NCBI GenBank assembly: GCA_964016105.1
Contig: CAXHEX010000016.1
Span: 1-64,000, forward strand
Origin: Ketobacter sp964016105
Lineage (GTDB): Bacteria; Pseudomonadota; Gammaproteobacteria; Pseudomonadales; Ketobacteraceae
Length of the DNA: 64,000 bases
Reading direction: 5' to 3'
The notes under the pieces are model-generated. The model was not told the DNA's origin. It did no database searches and saw nothing but the letters and a program-made list of their open reading frames with translations. Both the position numbers and the translations under genes were made by a program. This document shows, in pieces, positions 51,029-60,102 of the stretch; the first letter of the stretch is position 1, and each line of letters begins with the position of its first letter.

Positions 51029-52627
51029 CTAGCGGCGGTGATGTCTGCGATGGTGTCGTAATTTTGGTTCCAGGGTTTTGCTGTATACCGCTTCGCCTTC
51101 AAGGTCTTTCAACGTGACGGTCATTTCAGCTGTATAGGCATCAATATCCACTTGCCCGTAGAATTGCAGGCCTTTGAAAGGAGACCAGTTTGCTTGTTCT
51201 GGCGCTTTTTGAAACACAACCTTGGGACCAAAGGTGTTGTCAAGTGCATTGGGGCCGAAGCTGCCCGCGTTCAGTGGTCCGCTTACAAATTCCCAAAAGG
51301 GGAGGAAGTCCTGCATTTGCGCTTGATTCGGGTCGTAGTAGTGAGCAGCGCAGTAGTGTACATCTGCAGTAAACCACACTACGTTGTGGATATGCTTGCG
51401 CTTAATGAAGCGCAGAAGATTTGCCATCTCCAGCTCGCGACCTTTGGCTGGTCCATCCCCATTGGCCATGTTTTCAAATTTATCTGCACCGTCCCTTACA
51501 ACCAAGCCGATTGGCATATCGGAGGCTATTACTTTCCAGGTTGCCTTGGAGTTATTCAATTGCCGTTTGACCCAGGCCAATTGTTCTTCACCAAGAAATG
51601 CCGTTTCAGGACCTGGTTCTTCCTGATCATTAGCCGAATTGGCTGCTCGGTAGCTACGCATATCGATGACAAAGATGTCTAATAATTCACCATAGGAAAT
51701 TTTACGATATACCCGTTCTGATTCAGAGCTATTGTGGGGACGCATGGGCGCGTATTCTAAAAAGGACTGAGTACCATTGGCGATTAAAGTAGGTACGTTT
51801 TTTTCTGTATAACGATCATCGTCCATCAGGTCTTTTGAGTCGGACCAGTTGTTAACCACTTCGTGGTCATCCCATTGCCAAATTTGTGGTACCTCGGCAT
51901 TAAAGCGACGTACATTCTCATCCAACATATTGTACTTGTAGCGGCCACGAAATTCGTCCAGGGTTTCCGCAACTTTTGCTACTTCCTCCGTAACGAGGTT
52001 ACGCCAAATCAAGCCATCTTCCGCCTCTTGATATTCCGAGATCGGGCCATCGGCGTAAATGTTGTCGCCACAATGGATAAAGAAATCTGGCTGCTCCTGG
52101 CGCATGGCTTGGTAAATTTTCATGCCACCAAATTCAGGGTTGATTCCCCAACCTTGACCGGCGGTGTCTCCTGACCACAAAAAGCGTATATCTCTCCTTC
52201 CAATGGGGGCAGTAATGAAACGGCCCACCACCGGCTCGCTCACAATACGATCATTGCTCAAATCCTGAAACTGCACTCGGACATAGAGCTCTTGATTGCA
52301 GGGGAGACGCTTCATGTCGATTCGCGCTGTATAATCGCTTGTTTCTAATGCATAGGGGCCGCGCAAACGCACTGGGTTTTCAAAGTTGGGTGAAATATCG
52401 TATTCAACCAGCATGCGAGCGGGCCGATCGCTACGACTCCAAATTATAGCGCGGTGACTGTTAACATCACCGAATTGTATTCCTTGTTCCAGCTTTGGTC
52501 GTGCCGAATCCAAGGTTATAATTGCAGGGGCGGCGTTGACGATTCGGGGTGAAACAGCTCCGGCCGCCAGTAGTACACTTGATGACTGTAGGAACTTACG
52601 GCGGCTATTCTTGTTGTGATCTGACAT
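51029..52627 (-). CDS. phoD: Alkaline phosphatase D family protein, Tat-exported
   Basis: A 532-residue PhoD-type phosphodiesterase/phosphatase. The N-terminus carries a twin-arginine signal (SRRKFLQ, hydrophobic stretch, cleavage near VNAAP). An N-terminal beta domain precedes the catalytic domain with metal-binding motifs WSGDTAGQG, FIHCGDNIYADGP, WDDHEVVNNW and WFTADVHYCAAHYYD. Length matches the family. The protein ends in an unusual His/Arg-rich tail (HHRRHHRR). GAGGGTAG precedes the start. Likely periplasmic or extracellular, releasing phosphate from diesters. Confidence 0.93.
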   Translation of the reverse strand: MSDHNKNSRRKFLQSSSVLLAAGAVSPRIVNAAPAIITLDSARPKLEQGIQFGDVNSHRAIIWSRSDRPARMLVEYDISPNFENPVRLRGPYALETSDYTARIDMKRLPCNQELYVRVQFQDLSNDRIVSEPVVGRFITAPIGRRDIRFLWSGDTAGQGWGINPEFGGMKIYQAMRQEQPDFFIHCGDNIYADGPISEYQEAEDGLIWRNLVTEEVAKVAETLDEFRGRYKYNMLDENVRRFNAEVPQIWQWDDHEVVNNWSDSKDLMDDDRYTEKNVPTLIANGTQSFLEYAPMRPHNSSESERVYRKISYGELLDIFVIDMRSYRAANSANDQEEPGPETAFLGEEQLAWVKRQLNNSKATWKVIASDMPIGLVVRDGADKFENMANGDGPAKGRELEMANLLRFIKRKHIHNVVWFTADVHYCAAHYYDPNQAQMQDFLPFWEFVSGPLNAGSFGPNALDNTFGPKVVFQKAPEQANWSPFKGLQFYGQVDIDAYTAEMTVTLKDLEGEAVYSKTLEPKLRHHRRHHRR

Positions 52628-52735
52628 GAATACTACCCTCTCTAGTGGTTTAGGTTGGGAAAGAGTCAGATAGTATCTAGGAAGTATGACAGGCCTTAGT
52701 CGTTTTTGTTACGGCGAAGCGGCTGATTCGCTTGC

Positions 52736-53524
52736 CTATTCTTCTTGTTCCGCGAACAGCATATCGGTTCTAAGAATGTATTTTTTGCCGGAGATAATGG
52801 GCTCGCCACTGTGCATCCAATGCAGAGGGTGCATACCGTGGGGGAAGCACAGAATATCTCCGGCAGGAGTGTACACATCCACATCATTAACCCGATTGTG
52901 TCGTTGTACTGGTTCGAACGGATCATCAGCATTTACTCTAAATCGGGTAGCGCCACCTTCAAAATCAGAGTTCAGTGCCACCAGAACGGTCATTTGGCTA
53001 TAACCGCCATCAAAAGCATCATTAATCAATTTTCCATCCCGGAGTCGGCTACCGGTCCAGTTGCCATCACCGTGGAGCTTGAAAAAATCGCCCTCATCAT
53101 AGCGGTAAAAACGAAAGCGACCGTTCAGGGTAAAAGCCCTTAAATCGGGAAAGCCCAATAACCGCTGGTCTAGCGCTGGCGCGATCCGTCGCCATATTAG
53201 TTCACAGCTGTTGTCATCCGCTATCCAAACCAGATTCTGGTTATGGCGAACGTCTCTGGAAAGCGATATGGCCGCATCCTGGTGGTAGCCTAAACGCTCG
53301 GTGAAATCGATTAGATACTGGCATTCCTCGGAGCTGAACACGCTCCTGAGATGAAAGGCGCCAGTAACGTTGTTGACCCTCTCAAGGCGCACTTTATCCG
53401 AGGGGTAGCTAGGGTCCAGCTGCAATGGGTTGGGTTGATTGCTGGCCCACACCGGTAGCGGATGACCTTCACATCCGGTTTCCATTTCCACTGCGAATTC
53501 TTGTTGGGATTTCATGTTGTCCAT
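52736..53524 (-). CDS. 2-oxoglutarate/Fe(II)-dependent oxygenase (prolyl-4-hydroxylase-like)
   Basis: A 262-residue oxygenase from ATG 53524, which has AAGGAA eight bases upstream; the first in-frame ATG at 53572 lacks this. The jelly-roll P4Hc-type domain shows RFYRYDEGDFFKLHGDGNW with iron ligands His151 and Asp153. The distal His is in the LHWMHSGEP region, followed by KYILRTDMLF with the 2OG-binding Arg. Such proteins hydroxylate peptides or small molecules; the target is not predictable. Adjacent genes are unrelated, and it appears monocistronic. Confidence 0.88.
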   Translation of the reverse strand: MDNMKSQQEFAVEMETGCEGHPLPVWASNQPNPLQLDPSYPSDKVRLERVNNVTGAFHLRSVFSSEECQYLIDFTERLGYHQDAAISLSRDVRHNQNLVWIADDNSCELIWRRIAPALDQRLLGFPDLRAFTLNGRFRFYRYDEGDFFKLHGDGNWTGSRLRDGKLINDAFDGGYSQMTVLVALNSDFEGGATRFRVNADDPFEPVQRHNRVNDVDVYTPAGDILCFPHGMHPLHWMHSGEPIISGKKYILRTDMLFAEQEE

Positions 53525-53653
53525 CTGAAGTTTCCTTATTGGGGGCTCTATTATAAACCAGGATTCATCCATTGGCGCAGTGACTTTGGTACTCGATTTG
53601 CAGTGGAGTAGGACTAATCACCCGAATATGGTTACCGGAGTTCAGGTATTAAT

Positions 53654-54016
53654 ATGAAAATTGACAAACCAGAAGGACGTTTTCCCCTAAAAGTCGCGGT
53701 GGGCAGTAAATCTGGTTTAGGTATAGATGTTCATTTTGGTCATGCCAGACAGTTTTTGGTGTACGAAGTCTCACAAAATGCCTGTCGATTGTTAGAAACC
53801 CGCGAAGTGGATCACTATTGTCACGGTAAACACGGTAGTGAGTCTGCCATGCAAAAGATTCTTTTCACCATCAAGGACTGTCAGGCGGTTTTCAGCGCCA
53901 TGATTGGCGATGGGCCAAAGCAGAAGCTGGCGGCCATTAATGTGGAATCTGTAACGGATTATTGCTATGAAGCCATCGAAGAGTCACTGTTGGATTACGC
54001 TAATACGAAAATTTGA
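53654..54016 (+). CDS. NifX/NifB-domain (Fe-Mo cofactor-binding-like) protein 1
   Basis: A 120-residue protein of the dinitrogenase iron-molybdenum cofactor-binding superfamily. It shows KVAVGSKSGLGIDVHFGHARQFLVYEV, the ribonuclease-H-like fold start, and a short segment with Cys/His (DHYCHGKHG) that may bind a metal cluster. No nitrogenase, nifB or other nif gene is in the window. Such stand-alone proteins may handle Fe-S or Mo clusters outside nitrogen fixation. A related protein is encoded at 54670-55068, on the same strand, with a small minus-strand gene between. Confidence 0.88.
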   Translation: MKIDKPEGRFPLKVAVGSKSGLGIDVHFGHARQFLVYEVSQNACRLLETREVDHYCHGKHGSESAMQKILFTIKDCQAVFSAMIGDGPKQKLAAINVESVTDYCYEAIEESLLDYANTKI

Positions 54017-54094
54017 AGAACACAAAGCATGCATACCGATGAGCGGCTTAAAGCCGGGGTGGAACAGATCAAGCCACAACTTGTGTTGCCACAA

Positions 54095-54412
54095 CTAGTG
54101 TAATAAAGCTTCATAGGCTGCTCGCAGTAAATCCCGTTCAAGAGGCGACAGGTGCCAGCTTTCGGGTAGTTCTAGCCAATAGCCATTTGCAGGTGGGTCA
54201 AAGGGTTCTGGGCTATCGTCTGCGGCTAGATATAACACGATGGTTCGTCGTGGCGCTTCTACCCAAACCCGAAAACCCGGCACAACAGTGAGGTTGCGAT
54301 CCTGTAATTGGATTTGCTGCTGCAATTTCCTCAATTCAGCAGATGGATGAATTGTCAGCGTTGTCTGGGGCGGTTGCAGAATCGTCACCAACGCGGGCAA
54401 TGGTTTGGGCAT
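54095..54412 (-). CDS. Small hypothetical protein between two NifX-like genes
   Basis: A 105-residue protein if read from ATG 54412 (MPKPLPALVTILQPPQTT); a longer frame reaches 54559 but its extra part has no protein-like character. The product is Pro/Leu-rich at the start, has a central WVEAPRRTIVLYLAADDSPE and ends with a helix LSPLERDLLRAAYEALL. No family is recognised. It lies between, and opposite to, two NifX/NifB-domain genes, so a link to those proteins is possible but not shown. Confidence 0.55.
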   Translation of the reverse strand: MPKPLPALVTILQPPQTTLTIHPSAELRKLQQQIQLQDRNLTVVPGFRVWVEAPRRTIVLYLAADDSPEPFDPPANGYWLELPESWHLSPLERDLLRAAYEALLH

Positions 54413-54669
54413 ACACACGTGGCCTTTTGCACCGCTCGATAGACTTTCGTTATGAAAACCCAGGAATCGCAAACGCGCGCTGGTCTTGTGGATGTGGCAA
54501 ACCACGAAGCGGATTTCCAGATTGTTGTGCAATGTGCAATTACCTCTCGTTAAAACCACGGGCGTGTCTGCAATTAATTTGCCATAGTCTTAAATGCTGC
54601 TCCTGGTCAACACCTGCCCCTTTGCTCTGTGGCATATATTGTCACTGCAGTTAATAAGAGGAATAGATA

Positions 54670-55068
54670 ATGACTCAACAACTTGTCGCGGTAGCGGTTA
54701 CCGATGAAGGTGAAATTTCGCCCCACGCGGGCCGAGCATTGAATTGGCATGTGTACGCCATCCATGAAGGTAAACCACAATTTGCTTGGGCTTTAACACT
54801 GTCTGAAGCCGGTTGTCTCCATGAGTGGCATGTGCAACAGGACCCAGAACGTCACCCATTACATGCGGTTGATATAGCCATTGCCGGTTCCGGTGGAGAC
54901 GGTGTAAAGCGACAGCTGCAACAACGCAAAACCCAATTGGTGGAAACAGCTGAGTGCAATGTTATTGAAGCCATCAACCACTTTGTAGCAGGTGATCTGA
55001 AACCAGGTAAAGGCCACGACCATGATCAGTGTCTTGACCCCGAGCATCGCAAGATCCGCCAGGTGTGA
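54670..55068 (+). CDS. NifX/NifB-domain (Fe-Mo cofactor-binding-like) protein 2
   Basis: A 132-residue protein of the same superfamily as the gene at 53654. VAVAVTDEGEISPHAGRALNWHVY corresponds to the fold start, GSGGDGVKRQL to the cluster-binding loop region, and the C-terminal GKGHDHDQCLD is His/Asp/Cys-rich, suggesting a metal site. AGAGGAA lies upstream of ATG 54670. With no nif genes nearby, a role in another Mo or Fe-S enzyme, perhaps the molybdopterin oxidoreductase elsewhere in the genome, can only be guessed. Confidence 0.88.
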   Translation: MTQQLVAVAVTDEGEISPHAGRALNWHVYAIHEGKPQFAWALTLSEAGCLHEWHVQQDPERHPLHAVDIAIAGSGGDGVKRQLQQRKTQLVETAECNVIEAINHFVAGDLKPGKGHDHDQCLDPEHRKIRQV

Positions 55069-55110
55069 TACTGGGTATCTCAATGCATTTCCCTGCTGGC
55101 GCTCCAGTAC

Positions 55111-56319
55111 CTACATTGTGGCAACTTGGGCTAAAAGTGAATCCGTTTTCAGTACGGGTGCAGTGTATTTATCACCATTTATAAAGCCAATATTCTGCAA
55201 GAATGCAGCTTTGGCTTTATTGACCTGATTTTGCTGTCTGGGTAGCGCATGGGCTCCACTGTGCCAATGCAGCGCGCAATCTCCCCAATGCTGTTGTAAC
55301 TTGATTGCGTGCCTTGGCGTTGCCAGCTGATCACCTAAGCCACCGATAATAAGTAATCGCTCGGAGGGTAGTAGTGGCGGACGAGTCAAAGGGCTGTGCA
55401 AAGCCATGGTGGCGCGCAGATCATGCATGTTTACACCATAGATCCGCATGGCGGCTTTAATGACCATATCCAATGGTTTCCATTCCATCATGGCATCCGG
55501 CAGGCTGATAAGTGGTACCACTGGAATAGCAAACTGTAAACGATCATCCAAGCTTGCCATCAAAGCAGTTGTATAACCGCCCAAACTCACGCCGCTCATC
55601 CCGATTTTATCCACTCCTTGAAACTCAAGAAAATCCATCAGAGTTCGAATGTCGTGGGTACTTTGCACCATAGCGTGGTTTAGGGAATCGATACCTTTTG
55701 ATACGAAATCCATACCACTGACGTTTTTGGCTTTTTTGCTGCGAGGCCCGTGATGAGGTAACGTTTTTAGCACCAGATCACATCCCATGTCGTAAAGAAA
55801 TTGAGCACCTAAATAAAATTCATTGACCTCCCACCAGGAGGCAAGAAATCCGTGTACCAATACAATGGTTGGGCGGGGTTTGCCCCCATGACGCCAGTAC
55901 AAAGCTTGCGCTCTGTCATTGTTTCTGTGAGAGATGTTACCCGGTTCTTGATATACGGATTGCCACTGAATTAACTCGAAGATACCTTTTTCTACACCTT
56001 TGGGTGGTTTCTCTTGTGTGATACTGAATTTGGGAAGAGGGCGTGGTTGATGGAAAATATCATCATCGTTACCACAATGTGATGCGCGCTTCCCTTGCAG
56101 TGTTTTTCCGAGTGTGTGATCAAAATAGCCTGCAGGAAAGCTGATGCCAGCCATCCATGTGGATAAACCTGTGCGAATGGCTAAATCTACAGCTGCAGTG
56201 AACGAGCGTCCGGGGTCAAAACCGGCCTTGATCTTCTGCGGCTGTCGATAAAAATCAACTGGCAGCTGGTATATCCATTCCGGACCTTTAAAGCCTGACG
56301 TTGCTTCGGCGGATATCAT
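55111..56319 (-). CDS. Alpha/beta hydrolase
   Basis: A 402-residue alpha/beta-hydrolase. The oxyanion-region VLVHGFLASWWEV is present, the nucleophile elbow is GVSLGG (Ser in KIGMSGVSLGGYTTALMAS), and a late His lies in HSGAHALPRQ. A long N-terminal part precedes the catalytic domain. No signal peptide is apparent. It resembles the family of uncharacterised hydrolases with abhydrolase_6-like cores found near lipid-metabolic genes. Ester or lactone hydrolysis is likely. It is separated from the downstream DUF385 gene by 127 bases. Confidence 0.88.
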   Translation of the reverse strand: MISAEATSGFKGPEWIYQLPVDFYRQPQKIKAGFDPGRSFTAAVDLAIRTGLSTWMAGISFPAGYFDHTLGKTLQGKRASHCGNDDDIFHQPRPLPKFSITQEKPPKGVEKGIFELIQWQSVYQEPGNISHRNNDRAQALYWRHGGKPRPTIVLVHGFLASWWEVNEFYLGAQFLYDMGCDLVLKTLPHHGPRSKKAKNVSGMDFVSKGIDSLNHAMVQSTHDIRTLMDFLEFQGVDKIGMSGVSLGGYTTALMASLDDRLQFAIPVVPLISLPDAMMEWKPLDMVIKAAMRIYGVNMHDLRATMALHSPLTRPPLLPSERLLIIGGLGDQLATPRHAIKLQQHWGDCALHWHSGAHALPRQQNQVNKAKAAFLQNIGFINGDKYTAPVLKTDSLLAQVATM

Positions 56320-56446
56320 CTTAATACTCTTTATTTTTGTATGGGTGAGTTGGTATTATTTACCTATCATTTATAGGGTTTGTTGGCCTCTTGATCAAGT
56401 TTAATTTCGTTTTATTAAATTTTGTTCTGTATATGGCCTAAATGAG

Positions 56447-56962
56447 TTAACTCTGGCGAATTCCAGTGGCATCTTCTATTTTGAAAATTGGAATAGGCTC
56501 TTTAATTTTTATCAACAGCAGCGGCAAGATACGGCTGGTGGAGGCTTGATAGTCTGCATAGAAGGGATGGCACTCAATAAAGAAATTCCATATTTTTTCC
56601 CGTTCTGCACCGTCCGGTTCTCGCCAGGTTGCGCGGTAAGCTTGGGTGGCAATTTGGATGTCCAATTCCGGTTGTTCAATGATATTCAGGTACCAATTGG
56701 GGTGGTGATCAGCGCCGCCTTTTGAAGCACAAACTACCACTTCGCCGCCGATGTCAGCGTAACAGAGAGGAGTGATAAAGACTTTTCCGCTTTTGCGTCC
56801 TACGTATTTCACCAGGCAATGGGTGGCAAAAGAGCGACCGCCCACTGCAGTAATGTCCATAATATGGCCCTCGGCGCCACCGGAGCTGAGGTAGGACTCT
56901 CGATGTTCGCTTACCCAATCACGTCTGACGGCGCTGATAGCGGCGGATGATTCATCACTCAT
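56447..56962 (-). CDS. Nitroreductase/deazaflavin-dependent-type (DUF385) protein
   Basis: A 171-residue split-barrel protein of the DUF385 / F420-dependent Ddn-like family. Recognisable features are LVKYVGRKSGKVFITPLCY, VVVCASKGGADHHPNWYLNI and the later YRATWREPDGAER. Members use deazaflavin F420 or other flavins, and many act on quinones or nitro compounds. F420 is not typical of gammaproteobacteria, so cofactor use here is open. AAGGAAAG precedes the start. It lies 29 bases downstream of the EthD gene on the same strand, so they are probably one operon. Confidence 0.86.
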   Translation of the reverse strand: MSDESSAAISAVRRDWVSEHRESYLSSGGAEGHIMDITAVGGRSFATHCLVKYVGRKSGKVFITPLCYADIGGEVVVCASKGGADHHPNWYLNIIEQPELDIQIATQAYRATWREPDGAEREKIWNFFIECHPFYADYQASTSRILPLLLIKIKEPIPIFKIEDATGIRQS

Positions 56963-56991
56963 TTTTTGCTTTCCTTTTTACTAATAGTTAT

Positions 56992-57405
56992 TCAGTTGCT
57001 GTAGGTTAGTTCTACGTGGGTAGCTTCTCCATTAGGGCCCATGGGGGAATCATATTCCACCACGGTACACACCGGGTTTGCGTGGCTGGCAAACAGTTTA
57101 ACCTCGTCAGCCTTAATGTGCTCTAGGCGGTCTGGGGAGCTTATGATTTTTTGGGAGTTTTCAAAGTCTTCTCGACTGTTCCACCAAATTTCCATAATGC
57201 AATCGAAACCGGGGTCGTGAATTTCACCCGTAACTGGATTCTTTTCCGGCTTAAGGTAGCGCCTCACATAGCGAGTGGCATTGGGAATGGAAGGCGCGCG
57301 GCCCATTTTCTTGGATAGCTGGGAATGTTGATTCTCGTAGTAATCCATAAACTCATCGGCCGTCATATCTGGCCGTTTTCGAAAGAAGCATATTTGTTTG
57401 AGCAC
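56992..57405 (-). CDS. EthD-domain dimeric alpha/beta-barrel protein
   Basis: A 137-residue EthD/dabb-fold protein starting at GTG 57405 (GGGAGG seven bases upstream). It shows QICFFRKRPDMTADEFMDYYENQHSQL and the usual FDCIMEIWWNSREDFE strand-helix region. EthD-type proteins support degradation of ethers or aromatic compounds, and relatives catalyse decarboxylation or isomerisation of cyclic intermediates. It is co-directional with the DUF385 gene and diverges from the LysR gene at 57502, which is the likely regulator. Confidence 0.86.
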   Translation of the reverse strand: MLKQICFFRKRPDMTADEFMDYYENQHSQLSKKMGRAPSIPNATRYVRRYLKPEKNPVTGEIHDPGFDCIMEIWWNSREDFENSQKIISSPDRLEHIKADEVKLFASHANPVCTVVEYDSPMGPNGEATHVELTYSN

Positions 57406-57501
57406 AGTCCAACCTCCCGTTGCAAAGGGACAATCTACCTAAGGCCTGTTATGCTTGTCCAATGCAAATATATTCGGTTTCTATGCGTTAAGGTTATACC
57501 T

Positions 57502-58377
57502 GTGGACATATCGATGGCTAAATTACAACAACTGATTACTGTGGCCCGAATCGGGAGTATTGCCCGCGCTGCCCCAGAGCTGAATATTAGTCAGCCCGCA
57601 CTGAGTAGAAGCATTTCCGGGGTGGAGCATAGTTGCGGATTTAAAATATTTAACAGACGTGGACACGGTGTTGAGCTTACCGTGGCTGGCATTCAATTTA
57701 TTGAACAGGCTAGAGCTTTATTGCAGTCCATGCGGGTGTTTGAGAATAATATTCGGCTATTTAGCGAGGGCAAAGCGGGCAAATTGTCTATCGGAATGGC
57801 TCCGCTCCTTGCCAGCCAACAATTGGCGGATTTTGCCGCACAATTTCTGGAGTCCACAGAGAAGGCCGAGCTTGAAGTGCTGATTCGCCCGGGAAGCAAT
57901 CTGGTGGACTGCTTGAAAAACGATATGATTGAGATGTTTTTTTTCCCAGAAGGTTACATTGAGGCTGACCCAGAAGTGGCCACCGAGTATATCGGACAGG
58001 TAGATCCTGTGATGGTGGTACGGAAAGGGCATCCTCTGCTCAAGCATTCCCAATTGATGCTGGAGGATTTGGCGGACTATCCCTGGGCCAGTTCCCAGGT
58101 GCCTCCTTTAATAGAAAACACACTTAAACCGAAACAGTTAATCTGTGACAACTACCATATTCTCCGAGATACAGTCATACGGAGCGATTTGGTCTGTATT
58201 TGTACTTCATCTTTTGTGTCCGCGCAAATTGCCGATGGCAGCTTGCAGCCCATACAGGTTCAGGATTTCCCGCTCCCCTCGACTCAGATATTTGCCGCCA
58301 AACTAAGGGGCAGAGTGTATTCTCCATTGGCTCTGGATGCACTGCAGCATATGCGTGGTTTTCTTGCGGTTGACTAA
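57502..58377 (+). CDS. LysR family transcriptional regulator
   Basis: A 291-residue LysR protein from GTG 57502 (preceded by TAAGG eight bases away) or ATG 57514. The winged HTH is LQQLITVARIGSIARAAPEL and NISQPALSRSISGVEHSCG. The C-terminal periplasmic-binding-protein-like domain spans about 90-285. The long upstream frame to 57325 runs through the EthD gene and is not used. It is divergent from the EthD/DUF385 genes and probably controls them in response to a pathway intermediate. Confidence 0.9.
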   Translation: MDISMAKLQQLITVARIGSIARAAPELNISQPALSRSISGVEHSCGFKIFNRRGHGVELTVAGIQFIEQARALLQSMRVFENNIRLFSEGKAGKLSIGMAPLLASQQLADFAAQFLESTEKAELEVLIRPGSNLVDCLKNDMIEMFFFPEGYIEADPEVATEYIGQVDPVMVVRKGHPLLKHSQLMLEDLADYPWASSQVPPLIENTLKPKQLICDNYHILRDTVIRSDLVCICTSSFVSAQIADGSLQPIQVQDFPLPSTQIFAAKLRGRVYSPLALDALQHMRGFLAVD

Positions 58378-58480
58378 ATCTCAAATTTCTAAAAATAATT
58401 TTCGATCACTGCAACCTTTTTAATACTGCGTACGTAAACCTCTTTGAACGTAAATAATATATGTCAAAGGAGATACGGAT

Positions 58481-60076
58481 ATGCGAAACACAATCAAACA
58501 GCCATTCAGGGTTGCCGCATTGGCATCCGCCATTGCCTTGGTCACGGCCTGTGGCAGTAGCGACAGCGATTCCTATTCAAACGAACGAAATCTTTCTCAG
58601 GTAGAGTTGGCCTCTGTACAGTCCAATCTGGGTGAAATCCCTTCGGTAACCGGTGATGTCAAGGTGCTATTAAATAATGGAGTTACCGAAATTCAAGATA
58701 GAGCGGGCTTTAGTTTATACACCTTTGACAAAGACCCTTTGGGTAGTTCAGCCTGTGTTGAAGGGTGTCTTGATACTTGGCCAGCTCTCTTAGCCAGTCC
58801 GGATGATATTGCTGATAGACCGTTTACCATTATTGAACGTGAAGACGGTAATTTGCAGTGGGCTTTGCGAGACAAACCATTGTATTTTTTTAAAGATGAT
58901 CTGGCGCCAGGGGATATCAATGGTAACGGTGCTGGTGGCGTATTTCACGTGGCTATCTTCGCTCCCGTGCTTGAAAATAAAGAAAATATTGATGTGAATG
59001 GAGAATTCCTGGTGGGTTCCGGGAAGGTATTAACGACCGTTCCCAGGGCGGATCTAATCAGCTTTGACACCGATATTGTTGATAAAGATCGACATACTCT
59101 TTATACCTTTGCTAACGATGTGGTGGGTGAAGCTCCCAGCTGTAACGCACGCTGCCTGGAAGTATGGCCACCTCTATTGGCGGAGGAAGATGACAAGGCC
59201 ATTGAACCCTACAGTTTTGTAGAACGTGAACTGAACTCTGGTGAGGTTGAAGTACGTCAATGGGCTTATCACGGTAAACCACTGTATTTTTTCAAGAACG
59301 ATATTGTAGCTGGAGATGCGGGTGGAGAGGTTGCTAACCCTGCCTTTTCATTTGCTAACCTCATACCAGTCCGTGAAGGGGAATCTGAAGCGGGTACCAT
59401 TTTGATGGCCACAGGCAGCGTTAAGCTCACTTCAGACGATAGTGAAGTAAAGAAAGAGGATCGGGAAGGATTTGCACTTTATACATCCTCCGACGATGAG
59501 CCTGGGGTAAGCAATTGCGTGGGTGGTTGCGTGGAGGTATGGCCTCCTTTATTAGCCCATGAAGGCGCTGACGCAACACCACCATTTGAGCTGGTGGATC
59601 GTGGTAATGGTCTTCAGCAGTGGGCCGTAAATGGTGCGCCACTCTATTTCTTTAAAGATGATCTGGCACCCGGCGATATTAATGGTGATGACAAAGGACC
59701 ATTCAGCCTGGCGCGAATTGCCCCAGTGGCCATCGCTTCGGTTACTGACGTAGGTTCAACATTCGTCGGTAACGGAAATTTAGTTGACGCTAACGGTGTC
59801 GCGGATGCAAGTCAGCAAGATTTCAGCCTCTATGTTTTTGCAAACGATGAAATTGGTATATCTAACTGTACTGGCCCATGCGCCGATGTATGGCCACCCC
59901 TGTTTGCAGAGGCGGGTAGCACAGACTTTGGCGACTTTACGGTGGTGGAGCGCATAGACCCAGAAGGCTTGCAATGGACCTACAAAGGACAGCCACTGTA
60001 TTTCTTTGCTCAGGACTCTGCACCGGGTGAAGCTACAGGTGATGGAGTAAACGGATTCTCGGCAGCTAAACCCTAG
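58481..60076 (+). CDS. Lipoprotein with four Yx(F/W)xxD/CxxxC repeats
   Basis: A 531-residue lipoprotein (lipobox VTAC, Cys24) made of four repeats of the 'Lipoprotein_15' / COG4315 type, each about 115-130 residues. Every repeat has the YTFxxD-like motif (LYTFDKD, LYTFAND, LYTSSDD, LYVFAND), a CxxxC pair (CVEGC, CNARC, CVGGC, CTGPC) with a following WPxLL/F, and a second part QWxxxxxPLYFF ending in DxAPG or similar. Repeats start near 58702, 59090, 59468 and 59820. Most family members carry two repeats. The function is unknown; the CxxxC pairs suggest redox or metal binding at the outer membrane. RBS AAAGGAGA. Confidence 0.9.
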   Translation: MRNTIKQPFRVAALASAIALVTACGSSDSDSYSNERNLSQVELASVQSNLGEIPSVTGDVKVLLNNGVTEIQDRAGFSLYTFDKDPLGSSACVEGCLDTWPALLASPDDIADRPFTIIEREDGNLQWALRDKPLYFFKDDLAPGDINGNGAGGVFHVAIFAPVLENKENIDVNGEFLVGSGKVLTTVPRADLISFDTDIVDKDRHTLYTFANDVVGEAPSCNARCLEVWPPLLAEEDDKAIEPYSFVERELNSGEVEVRQWAYHGKPLYFFKNDIVAGDAGGEVANPAFSFANLIPVREGESEAGTILMATGSVKLTSDDSEVKKEDREGFALYTSSDDEPGVSNCVGGCVEVWPPLLAHEGADATPPFELVDRGNGLQQWAVNGAPLYFFKDDLAPGDINGDDKGPFSLARIAPVAIASVTDVGSTFVGNGNLVDANGVADASQQDFSLYVFANDEIGISNCTGPCADVWPPLFAEAGSTDFGDFTVVERIDPEGLQWTYKGQPLYFFAQDSAPGEATGDGVNGFSAAKP

Positions 60077-60102
60077 GAGAAGTATCGCACGGAGGTACGC
60101 AG

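Noticed and set aside
51152..51682. 176-residue open frame antisense to phoD
   Set aside because: Shadow of the phosphatase gene; no ribosome site or domain.
54029..54103. 24-codon open frame between the NifX-like genes
   Set aside because: Too short, no ribosome site, and overlaps the end of the small minus-strand gene.
53654..55068. Nitrogen-fixation island
   Set aside because: Only stand-alone cofactor-binding-domain proteins are present; no nitrogenase, nifB, nifE or nifN gene seen.
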